Numbered from the stretch's first letter, positions 51,758 to 61,744 are shown. The stretch is DNA of 64,000 nt from Lacibacter cauensis (GCF_007830055.1 NZ_VLLE01000002.1:321953-385952); one strand, 5' to 3'. Numbers and translations: made by a program. Notes: generated from the sequence alone by a model not told the origin.

Positions 51758-53347
51758 ATGAATAAAATTTACGATAAACTTACACAACTCGACTTTGCCA
51801 TCGTTGCAATTTATCTCATTGCATTGCTGGTGATCGGTTATGTTGCCAGTTTCCGCAACAAGAAAAAAGATGAAACCTTGTTCCTTGCCAGCAACTCACT
51901 CAACTGGTACAACATTGGCTTTAATATGTGGGGGACAAATGTCGGCCCTTCATCATTACTTGCTTTTGCAAGTATTGGTTTTTCAGCAGGTATTGTGGGC
52001 GGAAATTTTGAATGGTATGCATTTGTGTTTTTAACACTGTTGGCAATGGTGTTTGCACCTCGTTACATCGCCAGTAAAGTGAGCACCATGCCTGAGTTCA
52101 TGGGCAAGCGTTACGGCAAAAGCACACAGGATATTTTAGCAGGTTATGCGTTGGTAAAAATTTTGATCAGTTGGTTAAGCCTTGGTTTATTCAGCGGAGG
52201 AATTTTAGTTCGACAGATTTTAGGCATCCCCATGTGGCAATCCACAATTGTATTGGTTGCCTTCTCCGGTTTGTTTACCTACATGGGCGGTTTAAAAGCA
52301 ATAGCGAAAGTAAATGTGTTTCAAATGATCCTGTTGATCATTGTTTCATTGGCATTAACGTTTATCGGCTTGCAAAAGCTTGGTGGCATCACTGCATTGA
52401 TCGATAAAACACCGAATCACTTTTGGAACTTGATTCATCCTGCATCCGATCCCGGTTATCCGTGGCATGCATTGTTATTGGGTTATCCTGTATCGGCCGT
52501 TGCCTTTTTCTGTACCGATCAAAGCATGGTGCAAAGTGTATTGGGTGCAAAAAATTTAAAGCAGGGACAGTTGGGTGTAAACTTCATCGGCTGGTTAAAA
52601 GTATTGGCATTGCCCATGTTTATCTTGCCGGGCATTTTATGTTTTGCATTGTTTCCTGATTTGACTGATGATAAGTTAGCCTACATGACAATGGTAACAA
52701 ACCTGTTTCCTTCGGGCTTAAATGGTTTGGTAATTTGTGTATTGATAGCAGTATTGGTTGCAACCATTGGTTCGTCATTGAATGCATTGAGTACTGTGTT
52801 TACAAAAGATATTTATGTCAACAATATCAATCCAAAGGCAACTGTGAAAAAACAGATCAATGTTGGTCGCTACACGGTGATTGCAGGTTGTGTGCTGGCT
52901 GTGTTAATGGCCATTGCATTTGATAATATACAAGGCAAAACATTGTTTGATATTTTTCAATCCATACTGGGATATCTTGCGCCACCATTAGCTGTTACCT
53001 TTTTATTGAGTGTGTTTTGGAAACGAACAACAAAGCTTGCGGTAAATGTAATTTTATCAGCAGGTTCTGCATTCAGCTTATTGGTAGGCATGCTCAATTT
53101 ATGGATCTTACCGCCCGATGCTGCAACAGGTTCCAACACTTGGTGGCCGCATTATTTCCTGATATCGTTTTACATCTTCGCTGTATTGTTTGTTGCAGCG
53201 ATCATCATTTCATTAGTAGATAAAAACAAAGTAACGGCTGCTATCGAAACAGCACCATTACCAAAAGCAGATAAGCAGGTAAAAATTTTATTTGTCTTAT
53301 TAGGACTTGTCATACTAACTCTCTACATCATATTTAACGGACACTAA
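51758..53347 (+). CDS. Sodium:solute symporter (SSS family)
   Basis: Third SSS importer of the window, 529 residues with about 14 membrane helices. The first helix FAIVAIYLIALLVIGYVA and the GGNFEWYAFVF, TDQSMVQSVLGAK and VLVATIGSSLNALSTVFTKD motifs resemble the SGLT-like sugar branch of the family. It differs from the other two SSS proteins and is more like monosaccharide transporters. It is followed two bases later by an MFS permease, an unusual side-by-side pair. Substrate unknown. Confidence 0.87.
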   Translation: MNKIYDKLTQLDFAIVAIYLIALLVIGYVASFRNKKKDETLFLASNSLNWYNIGFNMWGTNVGPSSLLAFASIGFSAGIVGGNFEWYAFVFLTLLAMVFAPRYIASKVSTMPEFMGKRYGKSTQDILAGYALVKILISWLSLGLFSGGILVRQILGIPMWQSTIVLVAFSGLFTYMGGLKAIAKVNVFQMILLIIVSLALTFIGLQKLGGITALIDKTPNHFWNLIHPASDPGYPWHALLLGYPVSAVAFFCTDQSMVQSVLGAKNLKQGQLGVNFIGWLKVLALPMFILPGILCFALFPDLTDDKLAYMTMVTNLFPSGLNGLVICVLIAVLVATIGSSLNALSTVFTKDIYVNNINPKATVKKQINVGRYTVIAGCVLAVLMAIAFDNIQGKTLFDIFQSILGYLAPPLAVTFLLSVFWKRTTKLAVNVILSAGSAFSLLVGMLNLWILPPDAATGSNTWWPHYFLISFYIFAVLFVAAIIISLVDKNKVTAAIETAPLPKADKQVKILFVLLGLVILTLYIIFNGH

Positions 53348-53349
53348 AC

Positions 53350-54717
53350 ATGGAACATAAAAAAGGAAGTTTAAAAAGTACGATTGCTGTATCGCTCACA
53401 AATTACCTGGATGCAGGAGCAATCGTTGCAGGCGCAAGCGGGTTGACGCTTTGGCAAAATTACCTTGGGCTTAACGAAGGGCATCTCGGTTGGCTGAATG
53501 CGCTTAGCGCTAACGCATTTGGAGCGGCTATTGGTGCAATTTTCGGTGGTTTCCTTGCCGACAAATACGGACGCAAAACCATTTATACATACAACATGCT
53601 TGTATATATGCTTGGGATAGCTATCATCATGTTTACTGTTAATTTTCCCATGCTATTGATTGGCTTCCTTGTTACAGGTATTTCTGTAGGTGTGGGTGTT
53701 CCTGCTTCCTGGACCTATATTTCCGAAAATTCAGAAGTAGGTAACCGTGGAAAGAATATGGGTATTTCACAGTTTGCATGGGGTGTGGGTCCAATGATTA
53801 TTTTATTGCTGGGCATGCTCCTTGCTCCTGGCAACGCTGATGCTTCGGCTGGTGTTTTATTTGATTACGTGCAAAAAATAGCAACACTTTTTATTGGTAA
53901 AGATGCAAGTGTTGAAGCCATCAATGTATTCAGCAGCCGTATCATTTTTGGATCGTTGTTAGTGGTTGCTTTTATCGCATGGACGTTGCAACGAAAACTC
54001 AATGAATCGAAAGATTGGGAAGAAGCAAAGCAATCACAATCAAACGAAAAACAACCGGACGTTTTCGCATCGTTTGGTACGCTCTTTACCAACAAAGTGA
54101 ATATCCGCACAATGCTATTCCTGGCCGGCATTTACATCAGCTGGAATATGGTGGCTTCGGTAATGGGTTTCTTTCAGCAACATATTTATGAAACCGCAGG
54201 CGGTCTTTCAAATGGTGAGGCCAACATGATTACGGCAGTACAATGGATTGTGATTATTGCAGTCACTTATTTTGGATTTGCCATGTTGGTTGATAAAGTG
54301 AATCAACGCTGGCTCTATGTTTTCGGTACAACGATTGGGATAGTGGCCTGGTTCATTCTTATTTTCATCGGAATAAAAAATCATGTTGCATTATGGACGT
54401 TCACCATGCTTTGGGGCATACATGCCGGCATAAGTGTGCAGGCATTTTATGCGCTTTGGGCTTCAGAACTTTTTCCGGCAAAATACCGGGCAGCTGCGCA
54501 GGGCATCATGTTCTTTGCCGTTAGAAGCATTGCAGCAGCATGGGGATTTGGTTTTGTAAATATTTATGGTGAGAATGGTGAAGGATTTTATACTGCAGCT
54601 TACATTATGATCGGGCTGCTCATTTTTGCACTGATCGTAGGAACAATCTGGACACCAAAAACCCAAGGCAAATCATTACAACAAATAACCAATGAAAGAT
54701 ACGGAGAGGATATCTAG
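53350..54717 (+). CDS. MFS transporter
   Basis: Predicted inner-membrane major-facilitator permease, 455 residues and about 12 helices. The loop 2-3 motif GGFLADKYGRKTIY (about 72-85) and the sugar-porter-type helix TGISVGVGVPASWTYISE (about 112-129) are clear, and a long cytoplasmic loop (about 215-250) lies between helices 6 and 7. It lies between an SSS gene and a GH78 without signal peptide, so it may import rhamnose-bearing oligosaccharides for cleavage inside the cell. Confidence 0.85.
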   Translation: MEHKKGSLKSTIAVSLTNYLDAGAIVAGASGLTLWQNYLGLNEGHLGWLNALSANAFGAAIGAIFGGFLADKYGRKTIYTYNMLVYMLGIAIIMFTVNFPMLLIGFLVTGISVGVGVPASWTYISENSEVGNRGKNMGISQFAWGVGPMIILLLGMLLAPGNADASAGVLFDYVQKIATLFIGKDASVEAINVFSSRIIFGSLLVVAFIAWTLQRKLNESKDWEEAKQSQSNEKQPDVFASFGTLFTNKVNIRTMLFLAGIYISWNMVASVMGFFQQHIYETAGGLSNGEANMITAVQWIVIIAVTYFGFAMLVDKVNQRWLYVFGTTIGIVAWFILIFIGIKNHVALWTFTMLWGIHAGISVQAFYALWASELFPAKYRAAAQGIMFFAVRSIAAAWGFGFVNIYGENGEGFYTAAYIMIGLLIFALIVGTIWTPKTQGKSLQQITNERYGEDI

Positions 54718-54767
54718 AGTTTTAGAATAATGTAAAGCAAACAACACGAAGCAATTAACGTGAAGCA

Positions 54768-56900
54768 ATGAACAACTCTTTTTTATCAAATATTTCTTCT
54801 GCAGCAACCTGGATATGGTATCCCGGCGATTTTGAAATTGTGCTAGCCAATAAAATGCAAAACCGTCGTACAGAACGAGGCACCTTCTTTCCTGTATTTT
54901 GGAAAATAGATAGCCATTATGTGCTGATGGATTTTCACAAAGTGTTTGATGTGCCCACAGAAGAAACGGTGGACATTTACGTAGAAGGCGAATACAATGT
55001 AAAGCTCGATGGAAAAGCATTTGAAGGAAGTCCCAAGCAGATTACAGTTCCTGCCGGTAAACACAAGATCAACATTAAAGTATTTAATCAGGCCAACGTG
55101 CCTGCTATTTATGTCAAAGGAAAGACCATCGTATCGGATGCTACCTGGCTCGTGACATTTGAAGACAAAGAATGGATTGATGAAACGGGCAAAGCCTCCG
55201 ACATCTCCGCTACTAAATGGGTTCATGCAGGTAGTTCGAATTTTAATTCGCCTACGCAATTGCCTTCGGAGTTTATGCTACCGACAAGAAAGCAAGCAGC
55301 AGTATCAACCTTAAAAGGAAAGAACTCTATGCTGGTTGATTTTGGAAAGGAAACCTTTGGGTTTATTCAATTGCACGGGTTGAGTGGGAAAGGTAAACTG
55401 TCGGTGTACTATGGTGAATCAGAAGAAGAAGCATTATCAGCAGAGCATTGCGAAACGTTGGACAGGGTAGATGTGAACAACCCTGAGAAGAAAGATAAGA
55501 TCATGAAACTGTCGAAAGCTTTTCGTTTTGTAAATGTGCAATACGATGAAGGGGTGACACTTGATTCTGTTTCGATGCTGTATGAATATGCTGATGTAAA
55601 AGAACGTGGCAGTTTCAGTTGTAACGATGAAGAGATCAATCGTATTTACGATGTATCAAAATATACGTTTGAATTAAACACAAGAGAATTTTTTATTGAT
55701 GGTATCAAACGTGATCGTTGGATCTGGAGTGGTGATGCCTTTCAAAGTTATTTGATGAACTATTATCTCTACTTCGACAACGAAACAGTAAAACGTACTA
55801 CCTATGCGTTGCGGGGAAAAGATCCGGTAACAGGGCACATTAACACCATCATGGATTATACGTTCTACTGGTTCCTCGGTATTTATGATTATTATCTCTA
55901 CACCGGCGATAAAGATTTTATTGTACAGAACTATGATCGCATGAAAACGCTGATGGATTACGTGCTGGCAAGAAGAAATAGAGAGGGGTTGATGGAATGG
56001 ATGACAGGCGACTGGATTTTTATCGATTGGGCTGCTGAACTCAGCAAAAAAGGCGAAGTGAGCTTTGAACAGTTATTGCTTGCACGTAGCCTGGAAACAA
56101 TGGCTTTGTGCGCTAACATTGCCAACAATAAAGATGCTGCAACACACTACAATACCCTGGCTGCAGATATGCGTAGTAAGTTATTCAACATTTACTGGAA
56201 CGATACAAAGCAGGCATTGGTGCACAGCCGTGTAGATGGCAAGCAAACAGAAAATGTTACACGTTATGCCAATATGTTCTCCATCTTCTTCGATTATTTT
56301 AATGAGCAACAAAAACAACAGGTGAAAACATCTGTTTTACTGAACGACGATATTCAGAAGATCACTACACCTTACATGCGTTTCTACGAACTGGAAGCAT
56401 TGTGTGCTTTAGGCGAACAGGATTATGTGTTGAAAGAAATGAAAGACTATTGGGGAGGAATGTTGAAACTCGGAGCAACAAGTTTCTGGGAAGAATACGA
56501 TCCAACCAAAAAAGGAGCAGAGCATTATGCGATGTATGGCAGAGCGTTTGGAAAAAGTTTATGCCATGCTTGGGGCGCAAGTCCGTTGTATTTGTTGGGT
56601 AAATATTACCTCGGCGTAAAGCCAACAGCGCCGGGTTATTCTGAATATGTTGTTGAACCAAATCTTGGTGGATTGGAATGGATGCAGGGTAAAGTACCTA
56701 CGCCACAAGGTGAAATTGAATTGTATGTAAGTAAAGAGCAGGTGAAGATCAAAGGGGTAACAGGAGAGGGGACAATTAAATTAAAAAGTAAATCTCAGCC
56801 TTTAGGTAATAATGTAACAGCTGTTTCAAAAGGAAATGATTTGTATGAGATAACTGTTATGCCCGGAGTTGAATATGTTATTAACTATAAAGCACAATAA
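54768..56900 (+). CDS. Intracellular GH78-type alpha-L-rhamnosidase
   Basis: A 710-residue GH78 homologue without signal peptide, so probably cytoplasmic. N-terminal beta-sandwich (about 10-260) starts with AATWIWYPGDFE. The (alpha/alpha)6 barrel (about 290-620) has FIDGIKRDRWIWSGDAF, in place of the DCPxRxE motif of the secreted GH78 proteins, and the base region LGATSFWEEYDP. A C-terminal beta-sandwich ends the protein. The shorter length and DGIKRDR motif place it in a distinct GH78 subgroup. Neighbouring permeases suggest it acts on imported rhamnosides. Its stop is one base before the GH127 start. Confidence 0.85.
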   Translation: MNNSFLSNISSAATWIWYPGDFEIVLANKMQNRRTERGTFFPVFWKIDSHYVLMDFHKVFDVPTEETVDIYVEGEYNVKLDGKAFEGSPKQITVPAGKHKINIKVFNQANVPAIYVKGKTIVSDATWLVTFEDKEWIDETGKASDISATKWVHAGSSNFNSPTQLPSEFMLPTRKQAAVSTLKGKNSMLVDFGKETFGFIQLHGLSGKGKLSVYYGESEEEALSAEHCETLDRVDVNNPEKKDKIMKLSKAFRFVNVQYDEGVTLDSVSMLYEYADVKERGSFSCNDEEINRIYDVSKYTFELNTREFFIDGIKRDRWIWSGDAFQSYLMNYYLYFDNETVKRTTYALRGKDPVTGHINTIMDYTFYWFLGIYDYYLYTGDKDFIVQNYDRMKTLMDYVLARRNREGLMEWMTGDWIFIDWAAELSKKGEVSFEQLLLARSLETMALCANIANNKDAATHYNTLAADMRSKLFNIYWNDTKQALVHSRVDGKQTENVTRYANMFSIFFDYFNEQQKQQVKTSVLLNDDIQKITTPYMRFYELEALCALGEQDYVLKEMKDYWGGMLKLGATSFWEEYDPTKKGAEHYAMYGRAFGKSLCHAWGASPLYLLGKYYLGVKPTAPGYSEYVVEPNLGGLEWMQGKVPTPQGEIELYVSKEQVKIKGVTGEGTIKLKSKSQPLGNNVTAVSKGNDLYEITVMPGVEYVINYKAQ

Positions 56901-56901
56901 G

Positions 56902-58908
56902 ATGAAAAGAATCAGTGTTACATTGGTGCTATCTATTTTATTGCTGAACCAGGTTTCAGCGCAAACAAGTCTTGTCAACACACAAGGCAGCAGTTATGCA
57001 AAGCTTACCGGCGTAGGCATCAGTGATGTGCAATGGACAAAAGGTTTCTGGGCCGAACGTTTTGCTGTTTGTCGTGATGCCATGCTGCCGCAGCTTTGGC
57101 AAACCTATACCAGCAAAGACATCTGTTATTCGTTTCAGAATTTTCGAGTGGCTGCCGGTTTAGATACCGGTCGTTTCCGTGGCCCATCGTTTCATGATGG
57201 TGATTTTTATAAAACACTGGAAGCGGTGGCAGCCATGTATGCCAACACTAAAGATCCGAAGTTGGAAAAATGGATGGATGAAGCCATTGATGTAATTGGT
57301 AAAGCACAAAAGAGCGATGGTTATATCTATACCAAGAACATCATCGAACAAAAGAAAACAGGCAAGGATAAAATGTTTGATGATCAGTTAAGTTTTGAAG
57401 CCTACAACTTTGGTCATTTAATGACGGCGGCCTGTGTGCATTACCGTGCAACGGGTAAAACAACTTTGCTCAACATTGCAAAGAAAGCAGCCGATTTTCT
57501 GATTGGGTTTTATGCAACGGCAACTCCTGAACTGGCACGCAATGCGATCTGTCCATCGCATTACATGGGCTTAACCGAATTGTACCGCACTACAAACGAA
57601 AAGAAATATCTCGATCTGGTGATTCATCTCATCAATATCCGTGGTACGGTTGAAGGAACAGATGATAACAGCGACCGTGCACCTTTCCGTGAAATGAATA
57701 AAGTGGTTGGTCATGCTGTGAGGGCGAATTATTTGTTTGCAGGTGTGGCCGATGTGTATGCTGAAACAGGCGATGCAACCTTGATGAACACTTTGAACAA
57801 AATGTGGAACAATGTCATCAATACAAAAATGTATGTAACCGGTGGTTGCGGTGCGTTATATGATGGTGTGAGTGTGGATGGTACTTCGTACAAACCTGAC
57901 ACCGTGCAGAAAGTGCACCAGAGTTATGGAAGAGATTATCAGTTACCCAACTTCAGTGCACACAATGAAACCTGCGCCAACATTGGTAATGTATTGTGGA
58001 ACTGGCGGATGTTTTTATTAACTGGAGAATCGAGATATGCTGATATTGTTGAACTCGCTTTATACAACAGCGTGTTGAGCGGTGTGAGCATGGACGGCAC
58101 AAAATATTTTTACACCAATCCATTGGCAGCAACAGCAAACTACCCGTACCATCTGCGTTGGGAAGGTGGAAGAGTGCCTTATATCAGCAAATCGAATTGC
58201 TGTCCGCCGAATGTAGTGCGTACCATTGCTGAAGTAAACAGTTATATGTACAGTATTGGTGAAAAAGGTTTGTACATCAATATGTACGGCGGCAATACAT
58301 TGGTAACGGAGTTACATGATGGAACCAAGATCAAACTGGAGCAAACAACCAATTATCCCTGGAGCGGTGCGGTTGTTATGAACATAAAAGAACTGTCAAA
58401 GAATGGAACGAAAATTTTTCTTCGCATTCCGGGTTGGTGCAATCGATTTGACATAAAACAAAACGGTAAACTTGTTGCAGCGAAAAGAGAAAATGGTTAT
58501 GTTGAGTTAACGGTAAAAGCAAATGATAAACTAGAGCTCACTATGGATATGCCTGCAACACTTATCGAAAGCAATCCATTGGTGGAAGAAACAAGAAACC
58601 AGGTAACAGTAAAGCGTGGACCGGTGATCTATTGTCTGGAATCAACAGACCTGCCACAACAAAACGTATTTGATGTGCTGATTCCATCCAACATCAAACT
58701 GCAACCTGTGCCGATGAAAATTGCAGAAGGAAATGTAATGGCCTTAACAGGTGAAGCAAGATTGCTCGATCAGAATCAATGGAACAATACCTTATATAAA
58801 GAAGTAAATACAAAACTAAAGCCGGTAATCATTAAACTTATTCCGTATTACGCATGGGCCAACCGTGGTAAAACAGATATGACGGTTTGGTTGCCGTTGG
58901 CAAGATAG
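56902..58908 (+). CDS. Secreted GH127 beta-L-arabinofuranosidase-type enzyme
   Basis: Predicted zinc-thiolate glycosidase of the GH127 (former DUF1680) family. I start at 56902, giving a signal peptide ending VSAQ. The zinc/nucleophile residues are visible: E356 and C358 in NETCAN, C433 and C434 in NCCPPN. The (alpha/alpha)6 barrel covers about 35-440, with YSFQNFRVAAGL and SFHDGDFYKTLEA, and C-terminal beta-sandwiches follow. Length 669. GH127 enzymes act on beta-L-arabinofuranose, and one RG-II member is reported, as I recall, to act on aceric acid. Both sugars occur in RG-II, so either substrate is possible here. Confidence 0.9.
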   Translation: MKRISVTLVLSILLLNQVSAQTSLVNTQGSSYAKLTGVGISDVQWTKGFWAERFAVCRDAMLPQLWQTYTSKDICYSFQNFRVAAGLDTGRFRGPSFHDGDFYKTLEAVAAMYANTKDPKLEKWMDEAIDVIGKAQKSDGYIYTKNIIEQKKTGKDKMFDDQLSFEAYNFGHLMTAACVHYRATGKTTLLNIAKKAADFLIGFYATATPELARNAICPSHYMGLTELYRTTNEKKYLDLVIHLINIRGTVEGTDDNSDRAPFREMNKVVGHAVRANYLFAGVADVYAETGDATLMNTLNKMWNNVINTKMYVTGGCGALYDGVSVDGTSYKPDTVQKVHQSYGRDYQLPNFSAHNETCANIGNVLWNWRMFLLTGESRYADIVELALYNSVLSGVSMDGTKYFYTNPLAATANYPYHLRWEGGRVPYISKSNCCPPNVVRTIAEVNSYMYSIGEKGLYINMYGGNTLVTELHDGTKIKLEQTTNYPWSGAVVMNIKELSKNGTKIFLRIPGWCNRFDIKQNGKLVAAKRENGYVELTVKANDKLELTMDMPATLIESNPLVEETRNQVTVKRGPVIYCLESTDLPQQNVFDVLIPSNIKLQPVPMKIAEGNVMALTGEARLLDQNQWNNTLYKEVNTKLKPVIIKLIPYYAWANRGKTDMTVWLPLAR

Positions 58909-58914
58909 TAGATG

Positions 58915-58990
58915 GAACCACAAAGACACGAAGGCAGAAAGATTCACTAAGACTTCGTGTTGCGTTGTGCACTTAGTGTCTTAAGGGTTC
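58915..58990. repeat. Palindromic repeat, CCAC(G/T)AAG family
   Basis: GAACCACAAAGACACGAAGG at the left and CACTTAGTGTCTTAAGGGTT(C) at the right are imperfect inverted copies of the same motif. The element fills most of the 95-base gap between the GH127 gene and the RuBisCO-like gene. Confidence 0.75.
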
Positions 58991-59003
58991 AAAACAAAAA
59001 AAC

Positions 59004-60248
59004 ATGGAAAGAATTTTAGCAACATATTACATCGAAACGCCGTATGCGCCGGAGAAGGCAGCAGCGGTATTGGCCGGTGAACAATCATCTGGAACATTTG
59101 TAGCGGTGCCCGGCGAAACAGCGGAACTCAAACAACGCTTTGCGGCAAGAGTGGAATCGGTAGAAGTATTGGAAACAGTGAATGAACCAGCCATTCCCGG
59201 TGCAACGAGTAAGGATGGGAAGTACCACCGTGCCATTGTGAAAGTATCGTGGAGCATCGAAAACTTCGGTTACAATCTCCCTGTGATGGTTTCAACCCTG
59301 CAGGGAAATTTATACGAGATCACACAATTCACCGGTTTAAAGTTGATGGATATTGAATTGCCTGCCTCATTCGGCGAACAATTCAAAGGTCCAGCATTTG
59401 GTATTGAAGGATGCAGACAATTAACAGGCGTGCAAGGTCGTCCAATGATCGGCACTATCATCAAGCCATCTATTGGTTTATCGCCTGAGCAAACGGCTGC
59501 AATGGTTAAGACATTGGCTGAAGCAGGAATTGATTTTGTAAAAGATGATGAACTGCTTTCTTCATCGGGCAACTCCAGTTTCAATGACCGTGTTGATGCA
59601 GTGATGAACGTCATCAACGCACATGCAGATAAGACAGGTAAGAAAGTAATGTATGCATTCAATCTCAGTGGAGAAGTGGATGAAATGCTGCAGCGTTATG
59701 AGAAGATTGTTAACAGTGGCGGTACCTGTGCTATGATCAGCATTAACAGTGTAGGCCTGGCAGCTGCGAAGAAAATTATGGATCAGCGGCAATTGGCGAT
59801 ACATGCACACCGCAATGGTTGGGGTATGCTGACAAGACATCCATTGTTAGGAATCGATTATAAAGCGTATCAGAAAATATGGCGATTGGCAGGTGCAGAC
59901 CAGATGCATGTGAACGGTATTCAAAATAAATTCTGGGAGAGTGATGATAGTGTCGTGGCATCGATTGAAGCATGCTTAACAAAAATGTTTGATCATAAAA
60001 CAGTGGTGCCGGTTGTATCATCGGGTCAATGGGGAGGACAGGCATTTGAAACATACAGAAGAACAAAAACAGTTGATCTGTTGTACATGGCTGGTGGCGG
60101 TATCATGGCCCATCCAATGGGTGCAGCAGCAGGCGTGGTGGCATTACAGCAGGCATGGAAAGCAGCGGTGGATGGTTTAACGTTGGAAGATGCGGCAAAG
60201 CAGTATAAAGAGTTTGCAGCAGCTGTTGAAAAATTCGGTAAGAGGTAA
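59004..60248 (+). CDS. RuBisCO-like protein, 3-oxo-isoapionate-4-phosphate enzyme candidate
   Basis: A 414-residue form of the RuBisCO large-subunit fold. Active-site counterparts are visible: K154 in TIIKPSIGLS (RuBisCO K175), K180-D-D182-E183 in FVKDDELL (carbamylated K201, D203, E204), H269-R270 (H294, R295), K309 in loop 6 (K334), S339/S340 in SSGQWGG (S379 region) and the AGGGIMAHP phosphate loop. The K177 position is S156, so it is not a genuine RuBisCO. The next gene is a DUF1537 kinase. RuBisCO-like proteins next to such kinases (OiaX, OiaT with OiaK) act on 3-oxo-isoapionate 4-phosphate in D-apiose catabolism. I cannot tell the decarboxylase from the transcarboxylase type. Confidence 0.83.
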   Translation: MERILATYYIETPYAPEKAAAVLAGEQSSGTFVAVPGETAELKQRFAARVESVEVLETVNEPAIPGATSKDGKYHRAIVKVSWSIENFGYNLPVMVSTLQGNLYEITQFTGLKLMDIELPASFGEQFKGPAFGIEGCRQLTGVQGRPMIGTIIKPSIGLSPEQTAAMVKTLAEAGIDFVKDDELLSSSGNSSFNDRVDAVMNVINAHADKTGKKVMYAFNLSGEVDEMLQRYEKIVNSGGTCAMISINSVGLAAAKKIMDQRQLAIHAHRNGWGMLTRHPLLGIDYKAYQKIWRLAGADQMHVNGIQNKFWESDDSVVASIEACLTKMFDHKTVVPVVSSGQWGGQAFETYRRTKTVDLLYMAGGGIMAHPMGAAAGVVALQQAWKAAVDGLTLEDAAKQYKEFAAAVEKFGKR

Positions 60249-60250
60249 TT

Positions 60251-60361
60251 GCCACGAAGACACAAAGACAGGAAGCCTGCCTGGCGGCAGACAGGAAACA
60301 CAAAGAAGAAAACAATAATAAAAAATTTGAGTCGCTTAGTGCCTTCGTGCCTTAGTGGCAA
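60251..60361. repeat. Palindromic repeat, CCAC(G/T)AAG family, with nested element
   Basis: GCCACGAAGACACAAAGACA at the left and GTGCCTTCGTGCCTTAGTGG(C) at the right are inverted copies. A second palindrome, CCTGCCTGGCGGCAGACAGG (60278-60297), is nested inside, as if one repeat landed in another. It fills the gap before the kinase; the reading frame is open through it but is not protein-like. Confidence 0.75.
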
Positions 60362-60365
60362 AAAA

Positions 60366-61655
60366 ATGAACAACAAACAAAACATATTACTCGCATTTTA
60401 CGGTGATGATTTCACCGGCAGCACTGATGCGCTTGAATTTATTACAAGAGCCGGTGCAAAAGCCGTGTTGTTTATTGAACCACCAACTGCAGAACAGTTA
60501 CTGCAGTTTCCGGATATTGATGTGATTGGAGTGGCGGGTAAAACAAGAGCTTTATCACCTGCACAGATGCAGGAGATATTGTTGCCTGCATTTGAACAAC
60601 TGAAAGCAAGTGGTGCAAAGCAGGTGCATTACAAAGTGTGCTCTACATTTGATTCGTCAGCAACAGTTGGCAGTATTGGTAAAGCCATTGATTGCGGTGC
60701 AACAGTTTTTCCAAACAAACTGATTCCGGTAATTGGCGGTATGCCTGCATTGGGTCGGTATTGTTTGTTCGGTAATCTGTTTGCACGCATGGGCATTGGA
60801 AGTAACGGAAAAATTTATCGATTGGATCGTCATCCATCGATGAGTAAACATCCGGTAACACCGGCAGATGAAAGTGATCTGCGTCTGCATATTGGAAAAC
60901 AAACAGAAAAGAAAATAGGATTGATCGATATTACACAACTTGATCTTCCTGTTGAGCAATGGAAAGAAGCGTTAACAGATGAAGAAGTTATTTTAGTTGA
61001 TACGATGTATGAAGAACAATTGACAAAGGTCGGAGAGTGGATGAATGACTTGGAAGAAGAAAAGACATTGTTCAGTGTGGGAGGCTCAGGTGTGGAAGCT
61101 GCATTGGGTAATTACTGGAATGAAAAAGGATTATTGACCAAAGTAAGTGAATGGAAAAAACCGGTCAAGGCAACGCCGTTATTGGTAGTGTCGGGCAGTT
61201 GTTCGCCTGTTACAGCTGCACAGATTGCATGGGCAAAGTCAAATGATTTTGAAGAAGTGATCATTGATGCACAGAAAATAGTGGATGAAGGAACGGTTGA
61301 TGCAGCTGTACTAAATCATGTGGCGGTATTTCTGCAAAAACAAAAGAACGTACTTGTACATACAGGCAGTAAACAAACAGAAAATCTTTCTTCGGAGAAA
61401 TTGGGAGCAGCGTTGGGCATTATTGCTAAGCATGCGGTGTTGCATTCAAATGTGAAACGTGTGGTGGTGGCCGGTGGCGATACAAGCAGTTATGCAGCGA
61501 GAGCCATGGGGATTGATGCAGTGGAAATGATCGCACCAATTGTAAGTGGGGCACCGTTGTGTAAAGCTTATTCGAAGAATAAAAAGATCAACGGACTGGA
61601 AGTGAATTTTAAAGGCGGACAGGTTGGGGCGGAGGATTATTTCGGACTCTTTTGA
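60366..61655 (+). CDS. Four-carbon acid sugar kinase (DUF1537), OiaK-like candidate
   Basis: Predicted ATP-dependent kinase for a sugar acid. I start at 60366 because the 39 upstream residues in frame are repeat-derived. The N-terminal FYGDDFTGSTDALEF signature and the C-terminal VVAGGDTSSYAARAMGI nucleotide-binding motif are clear. Length 429 is the usual family size and longer than the PdxA-linked kinase at 37710. Pairing with a RuBisCO-like protein points to 3-oxo-isoapionate kinase in the D-apiose route. The stop codon is part of the next repeat (TTTTGAACCACTAAGG). Confidence 0.83.
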   Translation: MNNKQNILLAFYGDDFTGSTDALEFITRAGAKAVLFIEPPTAEQLLQFPDIDVIGVAGKTRALSPAQMQEILLPAFEQLKASGAKQVHYKVCSTFDSSATVGSIGKAIDCGATVFPNKLIPVIGGMPALGRYCLFGNLFARMGIGSNGKIYRLDRHPSMSKHPVTPADESDLRLHIGKQTEKKIGLIDITQLDLPVEQWKEALTDEEVILVDTMYEEQLTKVGEWMNDLEEEKTLFSVGGSGVEAALGNYWNEKGLLTKVSEWKKPVKATPLLVVSGSCSPVTAAQIAWAKSNDFEEVIIDAQKIVDEGTVDAAVLNHVAVFLQKQKNVLVHTGSKQTENLSSEKLGAALGIIAKHAVLHSNVKRVVVAGGDTSSYAARAMGIDAVEMIAPIVSGAPLCKAYSKNKKINGLEVNFKGGQVGAEDYFGLF

Positions 61656-61735
61656 ACCACTAAGGCGCTAAGTCACGAAGGGACACGAAGAATAGCCTTT
61701 GTGTTACTTAATGTTATCTGTGTCTTTGTGGTTCC
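61653..61735. repeat. Palindromic repeat, TGAACCAC(G/T)AAG family
   Basis: TGAACCACTAAGGCGCTAAG begins on the kinase stop codon and ATCTGTGTCTTTGTGGTTCC ends the element, as an imperfect inverted pair. It is one of several copies whose left edge coincides with a stop codon. Confidence 0.75.
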
Positions 61736-61744
61736 CAAAAAGAT

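Noticed and set aside
59004-60248. Genuine CO2-fixing RuBisCO
   Set aside because: The K177-equivalent is Ser, the protein is short, there is no small subunit or phosphoribulokinase, and the neighbours are sugar-acid genes.
60249-60365. N-terminal extension of the second DUF1537 kinase
   Set aside because: It is encoded by a palindromic repeat; the conserved family start is right after the ATG at 60366.
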